From Halostella litorea (GTDB lineage Archaea; Halobacteriota; Halobacteria; Halobacteriales; Natronoarchaeaceae), in contig NZ_SJER01000001.1 of the NCBI RefSeq assembly GCF_004785955.1, positions 62,001 through 126,000 on the forward strand: a DNA stretch of 64,000 nt, written 5' to 3'. Position numbers and translations under genes: made by a program. Below are positions 1-6,189 of the stretch, one piece after another. Under the pieces are notes generated by a model. The model did no database searches. It was given only the letters and a program-made list of their open reading frames with translations, and was not told the origin of the DNA. The stretch's first letter is position 1, and each line of letters starts with the position of its first letter.

Positions 1-267
1 CTCGACGAGCGGCCGCCGGCGTCGATGGACTTCCAGGCGCGACAGGAGAGCCTCCAGCCCCCCGAGGATTCGACGGACGTGCTCTCGGTCATCGAGGGCG
101 TGCTCGAGGCCGAGGAGGACGCCATCGAGACGTACCGGTCGCTCATCGACGCCGCCGAGGACGCCGACGACCCCGTGACCGAGGACTACGCGGTGACCAT
201 CCTCGCCGACGAGGAGGCCCACCGCACCGAGTTCCGCGGCTTCCGCAAGGAGTACCGAAGCGACTGA
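1..267 (+). CDS. Ferritin-like domain protein, C-terminal part (5' end outside window)
   Basis: The frame is open from base 1, so this is the C-terminal part of a gene that starts upstream. The visible 88 residues are helical and acidic. A first helix carries a glutamate cluster (EAEEDAIETYRSLI) and a second carries DEEAHRTEF, the E-x-x-H arrangement of ferritin/rubrerythrin-like four-helix bundles. Known members of this superfamily bind iron or serve in stress protection; the exact subfamily cannot be judged from the fragment. An internal ATG at 25 could serve as a start, but it would leave the four-helix fold incomplete. Confidence 0.6.
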   Translation, partial: LDERPPASMDFQARQESLQPPEDSTDVLSVIEGVLEAEEDAIETYRSLIDAAEDADDPVTEDYAVTILADEEAHRTEFRGFRKEYRSD

Positions 268-376
268 CTGGCAGGGCATCGGTCGCTGTCCGCCGTCGGC
301 TCCGGGGGGCGCCGGAGTCCGTCCGGAGCCCCTCGGGAGCCGAGGGTTTTTCTCGGATGGGGTTCACCGGGAGCGT

Positions 377-676
377 ATGAGCGACTTCAGCCTCGACCTC
401 AGGGCGGTCGAGGACCACATCGAGGACGAGGAAGACGGGGAGGGGACCGCGCGGGTCGAACTCGGGGTGCTCGACGGGACGACGCCGGACGAGGAGTGGA
501 TCGAGGCGGTCGAGTCCGGGTCGGTCCTCGTGTTGAACGTCGAGGGCGACGTGAACGAACTCGCCGCGGGGTTCGCACGCGACGTGAAGGACGACGGCGG
601 CGAACTCGTCCACTTCCGCGGGTTCCTGCTGGTCGCGCCCGCTGGCGTCCGTATCGACACCGACCGACTGGGATAG
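377..676 (+). CDS. Small conserved haloarchaeal protein, unknown function
   Basis: A 99-residue acidic protein with no membrane segment or obvious motif. The N-terminus (SDFSLDLRAVEDHIED) and an even, single-domain composition look like the small conserved proteins haloarchaea carry under DUF numbers; I do not assign one. A T-rich box (gggtttttctcgg, near 348) sits about 29 nt before the ATG, as expected for a leaderless haloarchaeal transcript, and supports this start. The gene lies on the far side of the replication origin from orc1. No function can be inferred. Confidence 0.65.
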   Translation: MSDFSLDLRAVEDHIEDEEDGEGTARVELGVLDGTTPDEEWIEAVESGSVLVLNVEGDVNELAAGFARDVKDDGGELVHFRGFLLVAPAGVRIDTDRLG

Positions 677-854
677 CGTCCTCCCGAGGCACCACTCCTC
701 AGTCGTTCCCCGTTCCAGTTTCCAGTCACTCTCCGTTCCGGTGTCTCTCCTGTTGCTGCCCAGTACATCCCGTCGCTCCTCCAGCACACTCCACTGCTAT
801 ACCGGGTCGGACAGCCGTTTCGGGCCGCCGTCGGTGACGGGAGTCGAAGGACAC

Positions 855-875
855 ACACCCCACGTTTCCAATGCT
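855..875 (-). repeat. Origin recognition box (ORB) copy 1, inverted
   Basis: The minus strand reads AGCATTGGAAACGTGGGG followed by TGT. It matches the four plus-strand copies and is the only one pointing the other way, so the AT-rich element lies between oppositely oriented boxes. Confidence 0.85.
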
Positions 876-954
876 ATCGTGGGAGGGGAGGTGGCCGTGT
901 GAGCGACCAGCGGGACGGGGCCGAACTGTGGAGTCCCGTTTCCTGTGCTATCCT

Positions 955-1060
955 CGATCCGAATAATGGGTATATTATTTAGAAAACTTTTTACGAAGTG
1001 TAGCGCCAAAAGTTCACTAAGCTAATTGTAAAGATAGAACTGTAACTATACATACACTAG
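955..1060. other. Candidate duplex unwinding element (AT-rich)
   Basis: About 100 bp of AT-rich sequence (for example gggtatattatttagaaaac) in an otherwise very GC-rich window, lying between ORB copy 1 and copies 2-5. The position and composition fit the site where the origin first melts. Confidence 0.7.
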
Positions 1061-1063
1061 AGG

Positions 1064-1152
1064 GATCAGATCGATCAGCGTCCGATCAGCGTCCAAGGAT
1101 CGATCCGATCAGCAGTCAGCGTCCGATCCGATCGGCAGTCGAAGATCGACTG
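1064..1152. repeat. GATC-rich short repeats inside oriC
   Basis: Irregular short repeats built on GATC and CGATCAGCGTC or CCGATC, occurring many times in about 90 bp between the AT-rich element and ORB copy 2. The spacing is irregular. The role is unknown; it could be a protein-binding or methylation-sensitive part of the origin, or simple-sequence expansion. Confidence 0.6.
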
Positions 1153-1219
1153 GCGGTCGTAGACCGGACGTCTTCCATTGGCGCAAAGGGCGTTCCTCCG
1201 CGGTGTACAGCCCCGGGAA

Positions 1220-1244
1220 AGCATCGGAAACTTGGGGTGGGTGG
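1220..1244 (+). repeat. Origin recognition box (ORB) copy 2
   Basis: AGCATCGGAAACTTGGGG then TGGGTGG. This is the first of four direct copies and the nearest to the AT-rich element on this side. Confidence 0.85.
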
Positions 1245-1269
1245 TACGGAGGATCAACCGAGACGGAAC

Positions 1270-1291
1270 GGATACGTAGAGCTACGTATCC
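1270..1291. promoter_or_regulatory. Perfect inverted repeat between ORB copies 2 and 3
   Basis: Arms GGATACGTAG and CTACGTATCC are separated by AG, giving 10-bp perfect arms. The site sits between two ORBs and could bind a dimeric protein or form a cruciform in the origin. No known family motif is recognised. Confidence 0.6.
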
Positions 1292-1300
1292 CTCCGGAAA

Positions 1301-1324
1301 AGCATCGGAAACGTAGGGTGGGTG
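1301..1324 (+). repeat. Origin recognition box (ORB) copy 3
   Basis: AGCATCGGAAACGTAGGG then TGGGTG. The core GGAAAC and the downstream G-run are kept; one G of the run is replaced by A. Confidence 0.85.
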
Positions 1325-1360
1325 AAAACCGTTCCCGCACCCCGGCCGACCCGTCCCGGT

Positions 1361-1384
1361 AGCATTGGAAACCCGGGGTGGGTG
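1361..1384 (+). repeat. Origin recognition box (ORB) copy 4
   Basis: AGCATTGGAAACCCGGGG then TGGGTG. It has the same orientation as copies 2, 3 and 5. Confidence 0.85.
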
Positions 1385-1469
1385 CCAGCAGGCGCGGAGG
1401 ACGAACCCGGTTTCGCCGGCCGCCCCGATATCGTTCCTCGCGCCGGCAGGGAGCCGGTTCCGCCGCCGA

Positions 1470-1493
1470 AGCATCGGAAACGCGGGGTGGACG
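1470..1493 (+). repeat. Origin recognition box (ORB) copy 5
   Basis: AGCATCGGAAACGCGGGG then TGGACG. It lies about 40 bp before the orc1 start and just upstream of its TATA-like box, so Orc1 binding here could also repress orc1 transcription. Confidence 0.85.
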
Positions 1494-1502
1494 AAACCAC
1501 GC

Positions 1503-1510
1503 CACTTATG
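1503..1510 (+). promoter_or_regulatory. orc1 promoter (TATA-like box)
   Basis: cacttatg lies about 28 nt before the ATG at 1536, which suits a leaderless transcript. It follows ORB copy 5 directly. Confidence 0.5.
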
Positions 1511-1535
1511 TCCGACCCCTCGAACGTGCGGTACG

Positions 1536-2768
1536 ATGGGAAGTCGAGAGTCAGCAGATATCGCGAAGGAGGTGTTCGAGCAGGAGGACCAGATCTTCGC
1601 CAACAAGCAACTCCTCAGCATCGGACACGTCCCCGAACCCGACCGCATCGTCGGTCGGGACGACGAGATCCGCGACCTCGCCGAGCAGCTCCGCGGAGCG
1701 ATCGAGGGGTATTCGCCGGACAACGTCATCGTCTACGGGAAGACGGGGACCGGGAAGTCGCTCGTGTCGAAGTACGTCATGGGCCGCGCGCGCGACCTCG
1801 CGGAGGACGACGTCGCCGTCGGCACCGCCTACCTCGACTGCTCGGAGGACAACACGGAGACACAGGCGGTCTCGTCGCTTGCCAAGACGCTCAACGACGA
1901 GGCCGCGACGGACATCGCCGTGCCACAGACCGGTCTCAGCACGTCGAAGTACTACAAGCGCCTCTGGGAGATCCTTGACCGGCGGTACGACGTGATGATG
2001 GTCATCTTGGACGAGGTCGACCTGATGGCCGACGACGACCTCCTGATGAAGCTCTCCCGCGCCGAGGAGGCGAACAAGGTCGACTGCCACATCGGCGTCA
2101 TCGCCATCTCCAACAAGATCCAGTACGCCGAGAACTTAAACGAGCGCGTCAAGTCCAGCCTCCAGCACAAGGAACTATTCTTTCAGCCCTACGACGCCAC
2201 GCAGCTCCGCGAGATCATGCGCAACCGCGCCGACGCGTTCCAGGAGAACGTCCTGACGGACGACGTGATCCCGCTCTGTGCCGCCTTCGCCGCCCAGGAG
2301 CACGGCGACGCGCGCAAGGCGATCGACATCCTCCGACACGCGGGCAAGATCGCCTACAAGAACGGCTCGGACACCGTCACGGAGGAACACGTCCGCGACG
2401 CCCAGCAGCTCGCGGAGAAGGACCGCTTCCGCGAACTCATCGACGGCGCGCCGACGCAGGCCAAGACCGCCCTGCTCGCGCTCGCCGAACTCTCCCTGAA
2501 CAACGACACCGAGGCGTTCCCCACCCGCGAGGTGTTCAAGCAGTACCGCGTCATCTGCGACGCCATCGACATGGACACCCTCTCCGAGCGGCGCTTCCGG
2601 GACATCCTCAAGGAGCAGGCGTTCCTCGGCATCGTCGACGTCGAGAAGCTGAACCAGGGGCTGGCCGGCGGCGTCACGCTGAAGAACCGCCTCATCGAGG
2701 ACCCCGACATCGTCCGCGAGATACTGCTGGAGGACGGCCGGATGTCCGCCTGGAACGAGGACCGGTAG
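1536..2768 (+). CDS. orc1: Orc1/Cdc6 replication initiator
   Basis: A 410-residue AAA+ ATPase that recognises origin boxes and starts replication by loading the MCM helicase. Walker A is GKTGTGKS at residues 68-75. Walker B is ILDEVD with the catalytic acidic pair at about 159-160. The arginine-rich sensor region and a C-terminal winged-helix region follow, and the length is normal for archaeal Orc1. The frame stays open upstream to 1365, but the ATG at 1536 is chosen because the family N-terminus (AKEVFEQEDQIFANKQLL) follows it closely, a TATA-like box lies 28 nt before, and the ORBs end just upstream. Its position beside five ORBs marks it as the cognate initiator of this origin. Autoregulation through the boxes is likely but inferred. 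Confidence 0.95.
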   Translation: MGSRESADIAKEVFEQEDQIFANKQLLSIGHVPEPDRIVGRDDEIRDLAEQLRGAIEGYSPDNVIVYGKTGTGKSLVSKYVMGRARDLAEDDVAVGTAYLDCSEDNTETQAVSSLAKTLNDEAATDIAVPQTGLSTSKYYKRLWEILDRRYDVMMVILDEVDLMADDDLLMKLSRAEEANKVDCHIGVIAISNKIQYAENLNERVKSSLQHKELFFQPYDATQLREIMRNRADAFQENVLTDDVIPLCAAFAAQEHGDARKAIDILRHAGKIAYKNGSDTVTEEHVRDAQQLAEKDRFRELIDGAPTQAKTALLALAELSLNNDTEAFPTREVFKQYRVICDAIDMDTLSERRFRDILKEQAFLGIVDVEKLNQGLAGGVTLKNRLIEDPDIVREILLEDGRMSAWNEDR

Positions 2769-2876
2769 CTCCGGTCGCTCGGTCACCGCTCCGGCTCTCG
2801 ACTTCCGCCCCGCTGGCGACTTATCGCCATTGGTCGCCCTCACTCTTCGTCACCACCCACCCCCTTCGTCCACGTC

Positions 2877-3050
2877 CTCACTCTTCCTCACCGCTCTCAC
2901 TCTTCCTCACCACACTCACCATTCGTCGCCGCTCTCACTCCTCTTCACCACACTCACCATTCGTCGCCGCTCTCACTCCTCTTCACCACACTCACCATTC
3001 GTCGCCGCTCTCACTCCTCTTCACCACACTCACCATTCGTCGCCGTTCTC
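2877..3050. repeat. 38-bp tandem repeat array downstream of orc1
   Basis: A pyrimidine-rich unit of 38 bp containing accattcgtcgccgctctc recurs with exact 38-bp spacing. The core attcgtcgcc starts at 2921, 2959, 2997 and 3035, with more degenerate partial units upstream from about 2877. The strand is almost all C and T, so the other strand is purine-rich. The last unit runs into the stop codon of the MBL-fold gene on the minus strand. There are no unique spacers, so it is not a CRISPR array. It lies just outside the origin, between the ends of two converging genes. Confidence 0.85.
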
Positions 3051-3906
3051 ACACCTCGTCTCCGACCTCCAGCGTCGTCAGGTCGTTCGCGATCCGCACC
3101 TCGCCGGGGAACCGGCCTTCTATCGTCGCCGTCATGGCCCCCTCCTTCCCGCGCGTTTCGGGGCCGAGATGCGTCAGGTAGACGGTCTCGATATCGCGGC
3201 CGGCGAGCACCCCGGCCAGTTCGGAGGGCGTCGCGTGGTCCGCGCCGTCCGCCCCGTTGGACTCCGCACCGTCGTCCGAATGTGTGCGGGCGTCACCGCC
3301 GTCCGGGGGCGCGCAGTCGTGGACGAGGACGGCCGACCCGTCCGCGAGGTCGGCGATCGCCGCCGACGCCGCCGTGTCGCCGCTGAACGTCACCGCGTCG
3401 GCGTACTCGCCTCCGTCGGCGGCGGCGGTCCCGGCGTCCGTGCCGCCGTTCGGCGCCGCCGCGTCCTCAACGCGATACCCGAGCGTCGGCGTCGAGTGGT
3501 CCGCCTCGCGGGCGGTCACCGAGAACCCCGCGGCCTCGAAGGTCCCGGGGGCCACCTCGCAGACGGTGACGTTCGCGCGCTCGTGCAGGTCGTCGACCGC
3601 GAGCAGGTGGTCGAGCGCCTCGACGGTCCCCCGCGGGCCGTGGACGGTCAGGTCCGGTTCGCCCGCGAGGACCCGCGCCTTCACGAGCGACGGGAGGTCG
3701 GCGACGTGGTCAAGGTGGGTGTGGGTCAGCGCGACGGCGTCGACGGCAGCGGGGCCGACGCCGGCCTCGGCGAGGCGGTGTACGACCCCGCTGCCGCAGT
3801 CGACGAGCAGCCGCCGCGAGCGGTCGGCGGAGTCGACCAGAGCCCCGCTCTGGTGCCGGTCGCCGTTCGGAACCGCGGTCCCCGTCCCGAGAAGCGTGAC
3901 GCGCAT
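3049..3906 (-). CDS. MBL-fold metallo-hydrolase (RNase Z-like)
   Basis: A 285-residue metallo-beta-lactamase-fold hydrolase. The N-terminus MRVTLLGTGTAVPN is typical of the RNase Z/arylsulfatase-like branch. The metal-binding motif THTHLDH (HxHxDH) is intact, and later metal ligands appear as READHSTPTLGYRV, a SGDTA motif and a final THLGP. An acidic, glycine-rich stretch in the middle (around AAAPNGGTDAG) is an insertion of the kind common in halophiles. The ATG at 3906 is chosen over a longer open frame because the beta-strand of the fold begins there. The substrate is unknown; tRNA 3' processing, phosphodiesters and other esters are all used in this superfamily. Confidence 0.8.
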   Translation of the reverse strand: MRVTLLGTGTAVPNGDRHQSGALVDSADRSRRLLVDCGSGVVHRLAEAGVGPAAVDAVALTHTHLDHVADLPSLVKARVLAGEPDLTVHGPRGTVEALDHLLAVDDLHERANVTVCEVAPGTFEAAGFSVTAREADHSTPTLGYRVEDAAAPNGGTDAGTAAADGGEYADAVTFSGDTAASAAIADLADGSAVLVHDCAPPDGGDARTHSDDGAESNGADGADHATPSELAGVLAGRDIETVYLTHLGPETRGKEGAMTATIEGRFPGEVRIANDLTTLEVGDEV

Positions 3907-4032
3907 GTACGTCGGCGTACCACGGACGCCGGCAAAAGGGTGCGCCCGCGCGGCGACGACCGACCCCGTTCGTGGCCACGGTCTGCGGGTCACGGGCCAC
4001 GGTCGGCGACCCACCGGGGCCACGCGCCGCCC

Positions 4033-4713
4033 TCAGCAGAACGTGAGATGGTGGCCGTCGGGGTCCGTGATCCGGACGTCGCCGTCGACCATCGTCACCT
4101 TCGAGGCGCGGTTGAGCACCGCGTCGACCGCGAGCCCGGGGTTGCCGTCGGTCTCGAACCCGAGGTCGACGTGGACTCCGCCGCGCGCGTCGGCGATCCC
4201 CAGCTGTGGCTCCCACAGCTCCAGGTCGACGGGGCCGCCGAGCCGGACCCGGCGGCGGTCGTCGCCGCGGTCGACCACCTCGAAGCCGAGCGACGTGTAG
4301 AACCCGGTCGCCCGCTCCAGGTCCGACACCTCCAGCACGACCTCGAAGATCCCGCCGATCCCCTCGCCGCCGACGTCGCGCTGGCCGAGTTCGACGCAGT
4401 TCCCGTCGGGGTCGTAGAGGTACAGCGACTTCGCCGACCCGAACTCCCGCTCCGTGAGGTCGTAGCTCCGCGCAAGCCGGTCGTACCAGCGGTCGTACTC
4501 GCCGGCGGGGACGGCGAACGCGAAGTGGGTGTGGAGGCCGCCGCGGGGCGGCAACTGCGGGCGACGAAGGACCAGGCTGACGTCGCCCGCCCCGAGCGCG
4601 ACTTCGCGTTCGTCGGCCCGCTCGACCGGGAGGTCGAGCGTCCCGGCGTAGAACCCGCGGGCGCGGTCGAGGGATTTGACTTCGAGCGCGAGCCACCGGA
4701 GGGCGTCCAGCAT
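4033..4713 (-). CDS. VOC-family protein with two glyoxalase/dioxygenase domains
   Basis: A 226-residue protein made of two vicinal-oxygen-chelate modules, about residues 5-115 and 120-226. Each shows the usual strand-helix pattern (ALEVKSLDRARGFYAGTLDL and EVVLEVSDLERATGFYTSLG), and both end with a DPDG signature (YDPDGNCVEL and TDPDGHHLTF). This layout is typical of ring-cleaving dioxygenase-like or catechol-2,3-dioxygenase-like proteins in haloarchaea. The substrate is not known. The protein starts MLDALRWLALEV, and the gene is in the same orientation as the MBL-fold gene with about 125 bp between them. Confidence 0.75.
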   Translation of the reverse strand: MLDALRWLALEVKSLDRARGFYAGTLDLPVERADEREVALGAGDVSLVLRRPQLPPRGGLHTHFAFAVPAGEYDRWYDRLARSYDLTEREFGSAKSLYLYDPDGNCVELGQRDVGGEGIGGIFEVVLEVSDLERATGFYTSLGFEVVDRGDDRRRVRLGGPVDLELWEPQLGIADARGGVHVDLGFETDGNPGLAVDAVLNRASKVTMVDGDVRITDPDGHHLTFC

Positions 4714-4811
4714 ACGTCACGATCGTTCGGCAGGAACTTAGTTTCGTACGCTCGGCGGCACCGCCGGCCAGTCCGACGGGTCGACCGCTTATGTTCGTCC
4801 GGTCCCACTCA

Positions 4812-5501
4812 ATGCGTATGCCGATGAAAGCAGACGGTCGCCCGACGGAGCCACGAGAGATCGACCGCTGGGAGGGCGGGCTCGGCTGGATCGCTCACCC
4901 CGAGGAGACGATGCAGCGGGCGAGCCACGCGCTGGCGACCGACGAGGGGGTGTGGCTGGTCGACCCCGTCGACTGCGAGGGGCTGGACGAACTCGTCGCC
5001 CCCCTCGGCGAGGTCGCCGGCGTCGTCGTGCTGTTGGACCGCCACAAGCGGGACGCGGCGGCGGTCGCGCGTCGCCACGACGTGTCGGTCGCGCTCCCGC
5101 GGGAACTGCGCGACGTGGCGGCCGACCTCGACGCGCCGACGACGACGTTCGGCGACGAACTCGGGTCGACGGGGTACCGGACGATCCCCGTCGTCGACAA
5201 CCCGCTCTGGTCGGAGGTCGCGCTGTACGACGCCGAGTCGGGCACGCTCGTCGTCCCGGAGGCGGTCGGGACGGTCGACTACTTCGTCGCCGACGGCGAG
5301 GGCCTCGGCGTCCACCCCATGCTCCGGGCGTTCCCCCCGCGCAAGGCGCTGGGCGGGCTCGCCGTCGAACGCGTCCTCGTGGGCCACGGCGAGGGGGTCT
5401 CGTCCGACGCCGCACCGACGCTGGCTGCGGCGCTCCGGAACTCGCGGCGGAACGCCCCGAAGGTCTACCTGCAGGCGGCCAGGGGCCTGCTGCCGGTGTG
5501 A
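4812..5501 (+). CDS. Conserved haloarchaeal protein, possible degenerate MBL fold
   Basis: A 229-residue soluble acidic protein. It reads like an MBL-fold protein in outline (GVWLVDPVDCEG, then a strand followed by LLDRHKRDAAAVARRH, where active enzymes have HxHxDH), but the metal ligands are missing. A further strand region (GTLVVPEAVGTVDYF) matches the point where such folds carry later motifs. The ATG at 4812 is chosen because cttatg lies about 25 nt upstream, suiting a leaderless start; an in-frame ATG at 4791 overlaps that box. Fold and function are inference. Confidence 0.7.
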   Translation: MRMPMKADGRPTEPREIDRWEGGLGWIAHPEETMQRASHALATDEGVWLVDPVDCEGLDELVAPLGEVAGVVVLLDRHKRDAAAVARRHDVSVALPRELRDVAADLDAPTTTFGDELGSTGYRTIPVVDNPLWSEVALYDAESGTLVVPEAVGTVDYFVADGEGLGVHPMLRAFPPRKALGGLAVERVLVGHGEGVSSDAAPTLAAALRNSRRNAPKVYLQAARGLLPV

Positions 5502-5510
5502 CCGCTCCGC

Positions 5511-5936
5511 TTACTCCTCTTTCTCGTCCAGTTCTGCCCGCCGATCCGGTGGTTCGGGCGGCGCGAGCGCTGCGCCGATACGACGCAGGACCGGTGACGA
5601 CGCGGCCCGACGCTCGACCGACCGGCCGACACCCGAGGCGACCCGCCAAGTGATCGAACCGCGCACCACCGCCCCGACGACGGGCACGATCCGGTCGAGG
5701 ATCCGGACGAACGGCCCGACGGTGTACGTCTCGCGGAGGTCGATGACTATCACTTCCGGGTCCGGCTCGGCGGTGAGCCACTGGAACAGCCAGGAGCCAC
5801 GGATCCACCGCCCCGCGGTTCGAGTCACGGCCCGGCCGCCGCGGGAGAGCGCGGCGGCGGCCGATCGGATCGCCGACCCGTGGTAGCCGGCTCTGAGGCG
5901 GTCGAACAGCCCGCGGGAGTTCGTCTCGCCGGACAT
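5511..5936 (-). CDS. Hypothetical haloarchaeal protein
   Basis: A 141-residue protein with an arginine-rich N-terminal half, a central hydrophobic stretch (EVIVIDLRETYTVGPFV, then a run rich in I and V near residues 80-92) and an acidic tail ending ELDEKEE. The central part could be one weak membrane segment or a buried strand and helix. I do not recognise the family. Its ATG overlaps the stop of a 37-codon frame upstream (ATGA), so the two are probably co-translated. Both lie downstream of the AglB-like gene on the same strand. Confidence 0.55.
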   Translation of the reverse strand: MSGETNSRGLFDRLRAGYHGSAIRSAAAALSRGGRAVTRTAGRWIRGSWLFQWLTAEPDPEVIVIDLRETYTVGPFVRILDRIVPVVGAVVRGSITWRVASGVGRSVERRAASSPVLRRIGAALAPPEPPDRRAELDEKEE

Positions 5937-6049
5937 CAGGATCCCCCCGCGCCGTCGGCCGACGACGCAGTGCCCTCGAACGAGACGACCGTCCCGTCGA
6001 CGACGTTCGCCCGGTCGAACAGAATCACATCCTCGGCGATAGGTTGCAT
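5936..6049 (-). CDS. Possible 37-residue leader/small protein coupled to the next gene
   Basis: A short frame starting MQPIAEDVILFDRANVVDGT and ending AGGS. Its TGA overlaps the ATG of the gene at 5511-5936 as ATGA, the usual sign of translational coupling. An AT-rich box (aatttgagtg on the minus strand) lies roughly 30 nt before the ATG. In the same frame a longer start is possible further upstream. I do not recognise the product. The coupling is the main support. Confidence 0.4.
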   Translation of the reverse strand: MQPIAEDVILFDRANVVDGTVVSFEGTASSADGAGGS

Positions 6050-6189
6050 TTGCGTGCTCTTCTCACTGGGATCACTCAAATTCTTCCCGTCACGCCGGAT
6101 TGCAGGCTGACGCTCCCCGGACGCGGGCCGGGAGTGCCCCTGCCGCCCCCGTCCGCGAGCCATCTCTCCGTTCAAGCGGCACGAGTAGG

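Larger units (their letters stand above)
677..1535. other. Replication origin region (oriC) next to orc1
   Basis: This 859-bp gap holds no convincing gene but has the layout of a haloarchaeal oriC. Five origin-recognition-box-like repeats share AGCATYGGAAAC followed by a G-run. One lies in inverted orientation at 855-875 and four in direct orientation between 1220 and 1493. Between the inverted copy and the direct copies is an AT-rich stretch (about 955-1060), a candidate duplex-unwinding element. The orc1 gene begins immediately after the last box. The initiator next to its own boxes, with the boxes flanking an AT-rich element, is the known arrangement in Haloferax and Halobacterium. Function is inferred from structure. 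Confidence 0.9.

Noticed and set aside
1220-1493. ORB copies as a CRISPR or transposon repeat
   Set aside because: Spacing is irregular (81, 60, 109 bp) and one copy is inverted. Position beside orc1 and an AT-rich element explains them as origin boxes.
2877-3050. CRISPR array
   Set aside because: The 38-bp units follow each other with no unique spacers, and there are no cas genes nearby, so it is a simple tandem repeat.
2830-4827. 665-residue open frame on the plus strand
   Set aside because: It starts in the 38-bp tandem repeat and then runs antisense to the MBL-fold and VOC genes. Arginine/valine-rich shadow frames of this type arise from high-GC coding on the other strand.
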